A DNA stretch of 34,117 nt from NCBI RefSeq assembly GCF_000444135.1, contig NZ_ATDK01000277.1, positions 1 to 34,117 on the forward strand, read 5' to 3'. This document shows positions 17,261 to 25,513 of this stretch, one piece after another; positions within the stretch are counted from its first letter, which is position 1; each line of letters begins with the position of its first letter. This DNA comes from Pseudomonas avellanae BPIC 631. Its GTDB lineage: Bacteria > Pseudomonadota > Gammaproteobacteria > Pseudomonadales > Pseudomonadaceae. Below the pieces are notes generated by a model. The model had not been told where the DNA came from and made no database searches. It worked only from the letters and a program-made list of their open reading frames with translations. A program made the translations under genes and the position numbers.

Positions 17261-17488
17261 ATGGCTAAGTATGAGATTCGGTTGTGGGCTGAAGATATTG
17301 AGCAACATGACCATCCTGAGATAGCCATTGAGTTTTATGAAGACGATGATTTGCAAGAGCATGCCTGGGTAAGGCTACACCCTCATGGCAAGCACAAGAT
17401 TCGCGGCGAACTGGGAAGGGACGAGGAAGTTCTGACCGACCTGGCATTGGCCTTCAGGAAGAAGGTGGCAGAGTTGGTGGATTGGTAA
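17261..17488 (+). CDS. Small acidic protein of unknown family, first of a tandem pair
   Basis: I do not recognise this family. The 75-residue product starts MAKYEIRLWAEDIEQ and is acidic, with charged runs (EFYEDDDL) and a helical C-terminus (EVLTDLALAFRKKVAELVDW). No signal peptide or membrane segment is visible. The ATG at 17261 is preceded by GAGGTGGG; a GTG at 17258 is an alternative one codon earlier. The next gene (17582) starts with a related sequence, MANYEVRL...TPEVLVEFWD, so the two are tandem paralogues. GC content is 42-50% in 60-base blocks I counted, against about 70% in a counted block of ftr1, which suggests acquisition or relaxed constraint. It lies between ftr1 and the yheV-prlC pair. 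Confidence 0.65.
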   Translation: MAKYEIRLWAEDIEQHDHPEIAIEFYEDDDLQEHAWVRLHPHGKHKIRGELGRDEEVLTDLALAFRKKVAELVDW

Positions 17489-17554
17489 AGCCTGGTTACG
17501 CCTGTAACAAAACCTGACTTACACAGGTGCCGGAGAGGCTGGAAATACTGGCAT

Positions 17555-17578
17555 CTCAATCAATAAAAGAGGATTGAG
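17555..17578 (+). promoter_or_regulatory. Hairpin sequestering the ribosome-binding site of the second small gene
   Basis: CTCAATC (17555-17561) and GATTGAG (17572-17578) form a perfect seven-base-pair stem. The ribosome-binding site AAGAGGA (17567-17573) lies in the loop and the edge of the stem, nine bases before the ATG at 17582. Such an arrangement can tune translation. The pairing is seen; regulation is inferred. Confidence 0.4.
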
Positions 17579-17581
17579 AAC

Positions 17582-17847
17582 ATGGCTAATTATGAAGTAA
17601 GACTTTCGACCGCCGAATTTGAAGGTGATGCAACGCCTGAAGTCCTCGTGGAGTTCTGGGACGCGAACCTTTTAAATGAAAGAACGGGCCGCAAGGGAGA
17701 CTACGCATTTACGGCGTATGTAACGGCGTCCGGTAACAGCGACGGTTACGATACAGTCAAGAGTAAAGCAGACGTTGACGGTGTAGAAATGCCGTCTTGA
17801 TCGAGCTCGCGAAGGCATTTGCCAAGATGAAGCTCTTCATTAAGTAA
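17582..17847 (+). pseudogene. Frameshifted paralogue of the small acidic gene
   Basis: Read straight through from the ATG, the frame stops at 17798-17800 after 72 residues. If one base is added in the AAA run at 17787-17789, translation continues in the frame starting at 17791 as AVLIELAKAFAKMKLFIK and ends at TAA 17845-17847, giving 88 residues. This tail resembles the tail EVLTDLALAFRKKVAELVDW of the upstream paralogue, and the N-termini match too (MANYEVRL against MAKYEIRL), so the longer form is probably ancestral. It may be a real inactivating mutation, a sequencing error in an A run, or a slippage site. GC is lower than its core neighbours. The function is unknown. The 72-residue version could still be made. 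Confidence 0.65.
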
Positions 17848-17870
17848 GCGACCGCAAGATCGGCAGGTAT

Positions 17871-17893
17871 GAGGGGCACGTTCGGTGCCCCTC
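17871..17893. terminator. Hairpin between converging small gene and yheV
   Basis: GAGGGGCAC (17871-17879) pairs perfectly with GTGCCCCTC (17885-17893) around GTTCG. It sits between two converging genes, 24 bases after the restored stop of the small gene and 23 bases beyond the yheV stop. There is no strong T-run, so it is a probable bidirectional terminator. Confidence 0.6.
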
Positions 17894-17915
17894 GACATAT
17901 GTATTCAGAAATTAA

Positions 17916-18197
17916 TCAATCCAAATCAACCGGCTTCTTCAACTTCGGATTCGGGAAGAACTGCACACCCTGCACCTTCGGATCCGCCGGTTTGACCACC
18001 GCCTTGTTGACCCGTGTACCCAACTCCTTCGGTATCGAAATACCTTGTTCGTTGAGCGTATCGCTGTACCCGCAGCCGACGCACTCGCGGTGCGGCACGT
18101 CGTTTTCGCTCCACATCATCAGTTTGTCAGGCTCGCTGCACGCCGGGCATACAGCCCCGGCGATGAAGCGCTTCTTGGTAATGACTGCCTCGGTCAT
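17916..18197 (-). CDS. YheV-family zinc-ribbon protein
   Basis: This small cytoplasmic protein of the YheV/DUF2387 family has 93 residues and unknown function. Two cysteine pairs, CPAC (C17, C20) and CVGC (C39, C42), form a four-cysteine zinc ribbon, followed by a basic, proline-rich C-terminal tail. Its ATG at 18197 overlaps the prlC TGA (ATGA), so it is the second gene of a prlC-yheV operon, an association also seen in other gammaproteobacteria. Nothing else in the sequence indicates its job. Confidence 0.88.
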   Translation of the reverse strand: MTEAVITKKRFIAGAVCPACSEPDKLMMWSENDVPHRECVGCGYSDTLNEQGISIPKELGTRVNKAVVKPADPKVQGVQFFPNPKLKKPVDLD

Positions 18198-20245
18198 GCT
18201 GCCGCATCCTCACTCAAACCGCTGTGACGCAACAATGCGTCAATCGACGGCTCACGTCCGCGGAAATCGACGAACAGCACCATCGGCGCCTGTGAGCCGC
18301 CACGCGCCAGAATGGCTTCGCGGAACGCACGACCGGTTTCGGCATTGAGCACGCCGTCTTCCTCAAACTTCGAGAACGCATCGGCAGACAGCACTTCGGC
18401 CCACTTGTAGCTGTAATAACCGGCTGCGTAACCGCCTGCAAAGATATGCGCAAAGCTGTTCGGGAAGCGGTTATAGGCAGGCGGACGCATGACCGACACT
18501 TCGTCGCGAACGCCTTCCAGCACTTCAAGTACACTGCGGCCGTCGCCGTGGGTGGCGTGCAATTCAAAGTCGAACAGCGAGAACTCCAGCTGACGCACCA
18601 TCATCAGACCGGACTGGAAGTTCTTGGCGGCGAGCATTTTCTCCAACAGGTCCTGCGGCAGTGGCTCGCCGGTTTCGTAATGACCGGAGATCAGCGCCAG
18701 GCCTTCGGGCTCCCAGCACCAGTTTTCCATGAACTGGCTCGGCAACTCGACCGCATCCCACGCCACGCCGTTGATACCGGAAACACCGGCATGCTCGACG
18801 CGGGTCAGCAGGTGATGCAGGCCGTGACCGAATTCATGGAACAGAGTAGTGACTTCATCGTGGGTCAGCAGCGCAGGCTTACCGGCAACGGCAGGCGTGA
18901 AGTTGCACACCAGATTGGCCACCGGGCTTTGCAGCGCACCTTCGGCCGTGCGACGACGATCACGGGCGCCATCCATCCAGGCACCGCCACGCTTATTGGC
19001 GCGGGCATACAAATCAAAGAAGAAACGCCCTACGTGCTGGCCGTTTTCCTTGATCTCGAACAGACGAACGTCCGGGTGCCAGGTGTCGAAGCCTTTCTGC
19101 TCGGCAATCTCGATACCGTACAGACGCTGGACGATGGCAAACAGGCCGCCGAGCACCTTATCGATGGGGAAGTAGGCGCGCAGGGTTTCCTGGGAAACGC
19201 TGTAACGCTGTTCGCGCAGCTTCTCGCCGTAGAAACCGCTGTCCCAGCTTTGCAGGTCCGGGCAACCCTGCTCGGCCGCATAAGCCTTGAGCTGCTCAAG
19301 GTCCTGGGCAGCGAACGGCTTGCTGCGCTTGGCCAGATCACGCAGGAAACTCAACACCTGATCGCTGGACTCAGCCATTTTGGTCGCCAGGCTCAGCTCG
19401 GCAAAGTTCGCGTAGCCGAGCAACTGCGCCAGCTCCTGACGCAAGTCGAGAATCTGCTCCATAACCGGCGTATTGTCGTTCTTGCCAGCGTTGGGGCCTT
19501 GGTCCGAGGCACGGGTAGAGTACGCCGCGTAGACTTCTTCGCGCAGGGCACGGTCTTCGGCGTAAGTCATTACCGCGTAGTAACTCGGGAATTCCAGGGT
19601 AATCAGGTAGCCTTCGAGGTCCTTGGCCTTGGCGGCCGCGGCCATCTGCTGCTTGGCAGAATCGGTCAGGCCGGCGAGGGCAGACTCGTCAGCGACCAGC
19701 TTGGTCCAGGCCTGAGTGGCATCGAGCAACTGGTTGGAAAACTGGCTGCCCAGCTCGGACAATTTGCTCTGCACTTGCGCATAACGCTTCTGCTGCTCGG
19801 GCGGCAGGTCGATGCCGGACAGGCGGAAGTCGCGCAGCGATTGCTCCAGAATGGTCTTCTGGCCGACGTCAAAGCCTGCGGCCTCAGGGCCGTTGGCCAG
19901 CGCCTCATAAGCCTGAAACAGCGCGCGATTCTGGCCCATCTCGGTGGAGTAGGCGCTCAATGCCGGCAGGCACGACTCATACGCTTCACGCAGTTCAGGG
20001 CTGTTGCACACGGCATTCAGATGGCTGACCGGGCTCCAGGCAGCGCCCAGACGGTCGTTCAGCTCGTCCATGGTCAACACCAGCCCGGCCCAGGTCGGCG
20101 TCGAGCCCTGTTTGGCGAGGATGTCAGCAATCGCGGCACGGTTGTCGGCCAGGATTTGTTCGATAGCAGGTTTGACATGTTCGGCACGAATCGCCGAAAA
20201 GGGTGGCAGGTCGTACGATTGCAGAAGAGGGTTGTTCGCGCTCAC
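18194..20245 (-). CDS. prlC: Oligopeptidase A
   Basis: PrlC (OpdA) is a cytoplasmic M3-family zinc metallopeptidase that degrades signal peptides and other short peptides. The 683-residue product matches the family length. The zinc motif HEFGH is in TTLFHEFGHGLHHLL, with its first histidine at residue 470, and the third ligand region ELPSQFMENW follows about 25 residues later. The C-terminal substrate-binding YAAGYYSYKWAEVL is also present. I chose the GTG at 20245 (coding VSANNPLLQS, read as Met) with AAGGTG upstream; the frame stays open 148 codons further, but that part is antisense to the gamma carbonic anhydrase gene. It diverges from that gene with a 112-base spacer. Confidence 0.96.
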   Translation of the reverse strand: MSANNPLLQSYDLPPFSAIRAEHVKPAIEQILADNRAAIADILAKQGSTPTWAGLVLTMDELNDRLGAAWSPVSHLNAVCNSPELREAYESCLPALSAYSTEMGQNRALFQAYEALANGPEAAGFDVGQKTILEQSLRDFRLSGIDLPPEQQKRYAQVQSKLSELGSQFSNQLLDATQAWTKLVADESALAGLTDSAKQQMAAAAKAKDLEGYLITLEFPSYYAVMTYAEDRALREEVYAAYSTRASDQGPNAGKNDNTPVMEQILDLRQELAQLLGYANFAELSLATKMAESSDQVLSFLRDLAKRSKPFAAQDLEQLKAYAAEQGCPDLQSWDSGFYGEKLREQRYSVSQETLRAYFPIDKVLGGLFAIVQRLYGIEIAEQKGFDTWHPDVRLFEIKENGQHVGRFFFDLYARANKRGGAWMDGARDRRRTAEGALQSPVANLVCNFTPAVAGKPALLTHDEVTTLFHEFGHGLHHLLTRVEHAGVSGINGVAWDAVELPSQFMENWCWEPEGLALISGHYETGEPLPQDLLEKMLAAKNFQSGLMMVRQLEFSLFDFELHATHGDGRSVLEVLEGVRDEVSVMRPPAYNRFPNSFAHIFAGGYAAGYYSYKWAEVLSADAFSKFEEDGVLNAETGRAFREAILARGGSQAPMVLFVDFRGREPSIDALLRHSGLSEDAAA

Positions 20246-20357
20246 GGTTTTGCACCTTGCCTGGAAGAAACATTCAGCCATCTTAATTACAATCGATGCC
20301 GTGCGCAGCACCCAAACCTGTTCCAGACGTCTATCACTGCCAAAGAAGGAGCCTATC

Positions 20358-20903
20358 GTGGCCATTCGCAAGTTCCAGGACCACACCCCAGCCCTCGGCG
20401 AACGGGCTTTTGTCGACCATAGCGCGGTGGTTATCGGCGACGTCGAAATCGGTGCCGACAGCTCCATCTGGCCGCTGACGGTCGTACGCGGCGACATGCA
20501 CCGCATCCGCATCGGCGCGCGTACCAGCGTGCAGGACGGCAGCGTGCTGCACATCACCCACGCCGGTCCCTTCAACCCCGACGGCTTCCCGCTGTTGATC
20601 GGCGACGAAGTGACCATCGGCCACAAGTCGATGCTGCACGGCTGCACCATCGGCAACCGGATTCTGGTCGGCATGGGCACCACCATCATGGACGGCGCAG
20701 TTGTTCAGGACGAAGTGATCATCGGCGCAGGCAGCCTGGTGCCACCGGGCAAAGTGCTGGAGAGCGGCTTTTTGTACGTCGGCAGGCCGGTCAGGCAAGT
20801 GCGTGCATTGACCGAAAAGGAAATCGCCTTTTTCCCGTACAGCGCCACTAACTATGTGAAGCTCAAGGATCAGCATCTGGCGGAAGGGTTTGATAAGCCG
20901 TAA
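20358..20903 (+). CDS. Gamma-class carbonic anhydrase-like hexapeptide protein (YrdA type)
   Basis: The 181-residue product is a left-handed beta-helix protein of the gamma carbonic anhydrase/YrdA/PaaY group. Hexapeptide repeats run from about residue 15 to 140 (AVVIGDVEIGADSSIWP and IIGAGSLVPPGKVL). The putative metal histidines are in HITH and GHKSMLHGC. Carbonic anhydrase activity is often not detectable in such homologues, so the function stays open. I chose the GTG at 20358, preceded by AAGAAGGAG, which starts the conserved part. It converges on the lipoprotein peptidase gene, with repeat copy 2 in between. Confidence 0.92.
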   Translation: MAIRKFQDHTPALGERAFVDHSAVVIGDVEIGADSSIWPLTVVRGDMHRIRIGARTSVQDGSVLHITHAGPFNPDGFPLLIGDEVTIGHKSMLHGCTIGNRILVGMGTTIMDGAVVQDEVIIGAGSLVPPGKVLESGFLYVGRPVRQVRALTEKEIAFFPYSATNYVKLKDQHLAEGFDKP

Positions 20904-20941
20904 CTATTGTTCCTACGCTACAGCGCAGGAATGCATCCCGT

Positions 20942-21047
20942 GACGCTCTGCGTCACAAATCTGCGCAGCGCCGCTCACTCAAGACCGGACGCAGAGCGTC
21001 CAGAAAGGCATTACCACGCGGAGCGTAGTAACGATGATCGCGCTCAG
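20942..21047. repeat. Palindromic intergenic repeat, copy 2
   Basis: This is a near-full copy of the repeat at 1-101. It has GACGCTCTGCGTC (20942-20954), the inverted core GGACGCAGAGCGTCC (20987-21001) and ACGCGGAGCGT (21016-21026), in the same order and spacing and with identical stretches between them. The end of the repeat overlaps the stop codon of the minus-strand peptidase gene (21044-21046). It fills the space between two converging genes, so a bidirectional terminator role is plausible. Confidence 0.85.
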
Positions 21048-22099
21048 TGCATCAACCGCCGCAGCGCTGCCTTGCGCGACTCGACCGGCAGCCCGCCCAG
21101 CTTCTCCACCGCCTGATAAAACGCCTGCCAATCGCCATCGACCTGCCTGAACAACGCCGCAAACGCCGGCACCCATTGATCATAAAGACCAAACGGCAGC
21201 AACTTGGCGTTGTTCATCGGGCTGTTGACCCAGCCATCGAAACGCTTGTCACCTGACCACTGCTCATCACGCATCTGCCGATAATCATGTCGCAACCGCT
21301 CGAACTCCTCAGCCTTGCGCGTCCGCATTACCTCAGCCGACAGCGGCTGACGATAAAGCGCCTTGAGCCGCTCCCGAGTATCGAGCACCAACTGCATGAA
21401 CTGATCACGCCGCGCCGACTGAGAAACACTCTCCGGCGGCAACCCCCGCGCCGCACGCCACTGCCGCGTGCCTTCCTGCTCGACGAAACTGGCGTAGGAC
21501 TCATTGAACTCGGTGTCGTCCTTCACATAAAAACGCTGATGCGCCAACTCATGAAAAATCAGCGTGGCCAGCCGCTCATCGCCCCAACCCAGCATCGAAC
21601 TGAGAATCGGGTCATCGAACCAGCCCAGCGTCGAATAGGCCTCCACGCCACTCAAATAGACATCCTTGCCCGCCTGACGCTGCAACGCCGCCTCGCCACG
21701 CGCCCCGCCAGGGCTGTAATAACCGCGATACGCGACACACCCGGCAATCGGAAAACAGTGCGTCACCGGCTCCAGCGAAAACTCGTCCGTCGCAAACACA
21801 TTCCACACCACATAAGGCCGCCCCAGATCCGCATACAGGCGATAACTCTTGTTATCCGGAAGATGCAAATGCTCGCTGGCAAACCTGCGCGCCAACTGCG
21901 ACCGAGCCAAGTGTTCGCGCAAACCTGCGTCCCGAGTCGGGTCAGCAATAATCTTCTCCACAGGCTCACGCGCCTGCAGCAACTGCCACTGGCCCTGCGC
22001 CAATTGACCGTAGTAGGAAACGCTGGAGCAACCGGCGAGCAGCGTGATGGCCGTTAGCGCGAACAGGTGGCAAAGGCGTGAGGCAGAGGGTATCGGCAT
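21044..22099 (-). CDS. Lipoprotein zinc peptidase (Aminopep/DUF2265 family)
   Basis: The 351-residue product starts with a lipoprotein signal peptide ending in the lipobox LLAGC (lipidated C24), so it is anchored to the membrane facing the periplasm. The zinc-peptidase motif FHELAHQ has its first histidine at H183, and the downstream glutamate is in NESYASFVEQEG. These fit the putative aminopeptidase family PF10023. DVYLSGVEAYSTLGWFDDP is another conserved-looking block. Physiological substrates are not known. It ends inside repeat copy 2 and diverges from the DUF3592 gene with a 172-base spacer. Confidence 0.87.
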   Translation of the reverse strand: MPIPSASRLCHLFALTAITLLAGCSSVSYYGQLAQGQWQLLQAREPVEKIIADPTRDAGLREHLARSQLARRFASEHLHLPDNKSYRLYADLGRPYVVWNVFATDEFSLEPVTHCFPIAGCVAYRGYYSPGGARGEAALQRQAGKDVYLSGVEAYSTLGWFDDPILSSMLGWGDERLATLIFHELAHQRFYVKDDTEFNESYASFVEQEGTRQWRAARGLPPESVSQSARRDQFMQLVLDTRERLKALYRQPLSAEVMRTRKAEEFERLRHDYRQMRDEQWSGDKRFDGWVNSPMNNAKLLPFGLYDQWVPAFAALFRQVDGDWQAFYQAVEKLGGLPVESRKAALRRLMH

Positions 22100-22271
22100 G
22101 GAGGGCAGGGCTTTGGTGGTGAAGATACGGTGATGTTATGCCGGACGGGTGTGAGGATGTGCAAGTGTTGTGAGGGTATGAGACGGCGCTGCTTGTTAAC
22201 CCCCTCTAATTGACAGACGCCGGCCGGTTTACTGTAATGGCTGGCGCTACGGACAACGCAAGGGACCTGCC

Positions 22272-22709
22272 ATGACCAAAACATCCACTTCCGGCCGAGG
22301 CGATCTGCCCCGCGCGCTGATTTTCATCCCGCTGGGCCTGTGCCTGCTCTACCTTACTCTTTGGCTGGCCGTTGATCGGACGAACTTTCTGGCCCGAGCG
22401 CAACGTGCCGAAGGGCATGTCAGTGCCCTGAATGCGGGCGGCAGCCACCCACAAGTGGACTTCACCGATGCTGCGGGCAAAGCGGTCAGCTACCCCCAAG
22501 GCGGCTTTATATTCGGCTATTCGGTGGGCGACCCGGTGACAGTGCTCTACCTTGTCGAGGCCCCCTCCAGCACCGCGATCATTGAAGACCAAGGCGCACT
22601 ATGGGGCGTGAGCCTGCTGACGGGCCTGTTCGCAATCGTGTTTACCGCAGGAGGTGGTTACCACATGGCTGCATGGATTCGCAGGCGCCGGATGGCACGG
22701 CTACTTTAA
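22272..22709 (+). CDS. DUF3592-type membrane protein
   Basis: The 145-residue product has one transmembrane helix near the N-terminus (about 15-33) and another near the C-terminus (about 112-135), followed by a basic end (IRRRRMARLL). Between them is a small beta-rich region with a GYSVGDPVTVLYL motif, the hallmark of DUF3592 proteins. The function is unknown. The ATG at 22272 has AAGGGA nearby. About 200 bases separate it from the OPT transporter; that gap has only weak inverted repeats around 22744-22766. Confidence 0.78.
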   Translation: MTKTSTSGRGDLPRALIFIPLGLCLLYLTLWLAVDRTNFLARAQRAEGHVSALNAGGSHPQVDFTDAAGKAVSYPQGGFIFGYSVGDPVTVLYLVEAPSSTAIIEDQGALWGVSLLTGLFAIVFTAGGGYHMAAWIRRRRMARLL

Positions 22710-22908
22710 GGACCGAATGCCCATTGTCATTCGCGGGCGCTGCAAGCCTGCCGGCACAGGCGGCTTTATCCGTAAGACGCTGCGCCACGGAAACGACGTT
22801 ACACAATGCCGAGAGGCCATACCTCCCCTGAACCTTCCCCCACCTCAACACTCCCTTCTAATGCCGTAGTTGTAACATCCTCAACGCCCACCGCCGAAAG
22901 GACTCCGC

Positions 22909-24645
22909 ATGCCTATAGCCCCAACCCCGCAAATCCCCCCAGTCCAGCGCGAACTCAGCCTGCGTGCCGTCATCACCGGCATCGTTCTGGGCATCCTGCT
23001 AACCCCTTCCAATGTCTACGCAGGCCTAAAAATCGGCTGGTCGTTCAACATGTCGATCATTGCGCTGCTGATCGGTTACGCCATCTGGCAAGGGCTGGCC
23101 AGACGCTCGCCCCATCAGCCGCCTTGGACGTTGCATGAGAGCAATATCAATCAGACAGTAGCGTCGGCGGCTGCGTCGATTATTTCCGGTGGGTTGGTGG
23201 CACCCATTCCAGCTTATACCTTGTTGACGGGGCAGCAGCTGGATGCGATTCCGATGATGGCGTGGGTGTTTTCGGTGAGTTTTCTGGGGATCTGGATTGC
23301 GTGGTATTTGCGGCCTTCGTTGCTCAATGACACATCGCTGAAGTTCCCCGAGGGCATGGCGACGCTGGAGACGCTGCTGCACATCTACAACCACGGCCGG
23401 GAAGCGGCTACGCGGTTGAAGGTGTTGCTCAGCGCTGCGTTGCTGTCCGGGTTGGCGAAGTGGGTCGATACGTTTGTGTCGGCGTTCCCGCGCTGGTCGC
23501 CGAGTGCGCAGCTGGAGCGTTTGACGTTTACCGCAGACCCTTCGCTGTTATTGGTGGGGTTCGGTGCAATCATCGGCATTCGTGTGGGTGTAACGCTGTT
23601 GTTCGGCGCCTTGCTGGCGTGGGGCGGGCTGGCGCCGTGGCTATTGGCGCAAGGGCTGGTGACGTTACCGGCCGGCAGCAGTGGCCCGCAGTTCGCGGCG
23701 CTGGTGGAGTGGTTGCTTTGGCCGGGTGTGAGTTTGATGGTCTGCTCGACGCTGGCGTCGCTCGCAATTCGTTTATGGGGATTGCACAGGTCCACCAAAG
23801 CGAACAGCGGGACGATCTGGGCCATGCCCAAGGCGGGGCCTGCACTCGGTCTGCTGTTGTCGATCATTCTGGTGGTGAGCCTGCAGGCGCTGTTGTTCGG
23901 CATCAATCTGTGGATGGCACTGTTGACCATTCCTCTGGCCATTTGCCTGGCAGCGGTGGCCGCGAGGGTGGTTGGTGCGACGGGCATTCCGCCTATTGGT
24001 GCTATCGGACAGTTATCGCAACTGAGCTTCGGCATCGTCGCGCCGGGGCAGGTGACGATCAATCTAATGAGTGCCAATACGGCTGGCGGTTCGGCCGGGC
24101 AATGCACCGATCTGATGAACGACTTCAAGGTGGGCAAGGCGATCGGGGCAACGCCGCGCAAGCAGTTGGTCGCGCAGACGCTGGGGATTTTCGTCGGCAG
24201 TATCGTCGGGGTGCTGGCTTATATGGCGCTGATTCCAGACCCGCAAAGCATGCTGCTCACCGAAGAGTGGCCAGCCCCGGCGGTGGCCACCTGGAAGGCT
24301 GTGGCGCAAACCCTGACCCACGGGCTGGACTCGTTATCGGCGAGCATCCGTTGGGCCATCTTTATCGCAGGCCTGGCGGGCCTGTTGCTGGGGGTTCTCG
24401 ACAGCACGCTGCCCGCGAGTCGCGCCCGTTACTTGCCGAGCGCTGCTGCGCTGGGCCTGGCGTTTGTCTTGCCTGCTTCGGTGTCGTTGATGATGGGCCT
24501 TGGCGCGGTGCTCACGTGGCTGGTGAGCTGTCGCTGGGCGAGCCTTACCGAGCGCTTCGCGATTACTGCGGCAGCGGGGCTGATCGCCGGGGAAAGCATT
24601 ACCGGAGTGGGGGCGTCGTTGTGGCAGATGTTTGGTAATGGGTAA
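22909..24645 (+). CDS. OPT/YSL family oligopeptide transporter
   Basis: This large inner-membrane protein belongs to the OPT superfamily, which takes up short peptides, modified peptides or metal chelates. The 578-residue product is hydrophobic throughout, with roughly 14-16 helices. Conserved blocks include LTPSNVYAGLKIGWSFNMSI near residue 35, KFPEGMATLETLL near 148 and the AGGSAGQCTDLMNDFKVGK segment near 395. The substrate cannot be told from sequence. It seems to be transcribed alone and is followed at once by a REP element. Confidence 0.9.
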   Translation: MPIAPTPQIPPVQRELSLRAVITGIVLGILLTPSNVYAGLKIGWSFNMSIIALLIGYAIWQGLARRSPHQPPWTLHESNINQTVASAAASIISGGLVAPIPAYTLLTGQQLDAIPMMAWVFSVSFLGIWIAWYLRPSLLNDTSLKFPEGMATLETLLHIYNHGREAATRLKVLLSAALLSGLAKWVDTFVSAFPRWSPSAQLERLTFTADPSLLLVGFGAIIGIRVGVTLLFGALLAWGGLAPWLLAQGLVTLPAGSSGPQFAALVEWLLWPGVSLMVCSTLASLAIRLWGLHRSTKANSGTIWAMPKAGPALGLLLSIILVVSLQALLFGINLWMALLTIPLAICLAAVAARVVGATGIPPIGAIGQLSQLSFGIVAPGQVTINLMSANTAGGSAGQCTDLMNDFKVGKAIGATPRKQLVAQTLGIFVGSIVGVLAYMALIPDPQSMLLTEEWPAPAVATWKAVAQTLTHGLDSLSASIRWAIFIAGLAGLLLGVLDSTLPASRARYLPSAAALGLAFVLPASVSLMMGLGAVLTWLVSCRWASLTERFAITAAAGLIAGESITGVGASLWQMFGNG

Positions 24646-24650
24646 GTGGT

Positions 24651-24681
24651 GGCCTATTCGTGAGCAAGCTCACTCCCACAA
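24651..24681. repeat. Pseudomonas REP element
   Basis: The core GTGAGC-AA-GCTCAC (24660-24673) is flanked by CCTATTC and CTCCCACAA, the usual form of Pseudomonas REP sequences. A 14-base part (TATTCGTGAGCAAG) recurs exactly in inverse orientation at 32237-32250, and a variant lies at 32287-32332. It follows the OPT gene stop by six bases. Confidence 0.8.
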
Positions 24682-24796
24682 TCCGCCTTGCTCGTGGAAG
24701 CCATCTTCCAGTCCAAGCATTTGCAGACGCCTGTCACGCGTGTGGCACGGGTATGACCCAGCAACACCTCAACCTACAAAACCCGGGACCACGACA

Positions 24797-25216
24797 ATGC
24801 GCCTCATAACCCTGATAACCGCATTAACCCTCGCCGGATGCACCGGCCCCCTGCCTGCGGTTGATCCGGGCATGGCGTGGATCGACATGCGCACCCTCAC
24901 CGGCCAGTTGATCATGGCCGACAAACTGGATGGCAAGAACACCTACGACGGGCGTTATTTTCAGGTGACGCCGGGCAGCCACGAGTTGCAGGTGCGTTAT
25001 GACTACGAATACCGCTCAGGCGGGATGGGGATGATCGGTGATGAGTACACCGAGATCACCTGTTACGTCAGTGTTCGTTACGAGCACTTCGCTGCAGGGC
25101 AGCGTTACATGCTGGAGGTGCGTTCACTGGCGAACAGTGTCGACGCCTGGCTTTACGATGAGAAACGCAACGTAGTGGCCGAAGAGGAACAGGAGGGCGG
25201 TGTGCACTGCATCTGA
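24797..25216 (+). CDS. Putative lipoprotein
   Basis: I do not recognise a named family. The 139-residue product has a short lipoprotein signal with the lipobox LAGC (C15), so it should sit in the cell envelope. The mature part is beta-rich, with VTPGSHELQVRYDYEYRSGG and a late EVRSLANSVDAWLYDE. Both motifs resemble small PEGA-like envelope lipoproteins, but that is only a resemblance. I chose the ATG at 24797; the open frame extends 55 codons upstream through the REP element, which is unlikely to code. Its TGA directly abuts the convergent DUF1161 stop within the palindrome TGATCA. Confidence 0.78.
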   Translation: MRLITLITALTLAGCTGPLPAVDPGMAWIDMRTLTGQLIMADKLDGKNTYDGRYFQVTPGSHELQVRYDYEYRSGGMGMIGDEYTEITCYVSVRYEHFAAGQRYMLEVRSLANSVDAWLYDEKRNVVAEEEQEGGVHCI

Positions 25217-25450
25217 TCAGCGATCGTTACGCTGATAGATGATCTTTTTGCTGCCGTTTTCGCAGCTGCCGACGACCATGTTCGGGTCAGTGGCCTCTTC
25301 GTTGCTGACGATCTCCAGTGTGTAGGACGTGACGTTGTTGGCCTGGATCTTGGCTTCGATTTCATCCTTGAGTTCATCACAGGATTTCGGGGCCGCCAGG
25401 GCGCTGGTTGCCAGCAAAGTGCAGGTTGCTGCCAGAATAAAACGTTTCAT
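25217..25450 (-). CDS. DUF1161 family exported small protein, copy 1
   Basis: The 77-residue product has a signal peptide (MKRFILAATCTLLATSALA, cut before APKSC) and two cysteines in the mature part, in SCDELK and VGSCENG, which probably form one disulfide. The mature part follows the DUF1161 pattern: CDELKDEIEAKI, a beta segment SYTLEIV, and a GSKKIIYQR end. The function is unknown. A second copy lies at 27358-27582 on the same strand. It is downstream of osmC but has its own good promoter candidate at 25514-25541. Confidence 0.9.
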   Translation of the reverse strand: MKRFILAATCTLLATSALAAPKSCDELKDEIEAKIQANNVTSYTLEIVSNEEATDPNMVVGSCENGSKKIIYQRNDR

Positions 25451-25513
25451 GCTCGACTCCTGATCAAAATCAAACCATGCGCCAATCAACGCATGACAGA
25501 TGAAGCAGCCAGC

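Noticed and set aside
18446..20422. A 658-codon plus-strand frame opposite prlC
   Set aside because: prlC carries the HEFGH motif and full length; the opposite frame shows no domain.
22654..22869. Small gene between the DUF3592 and OPT genes
   Set aside because: It overlaps the end of the DUF3592 gene and has no ribosome-binding site or domain.
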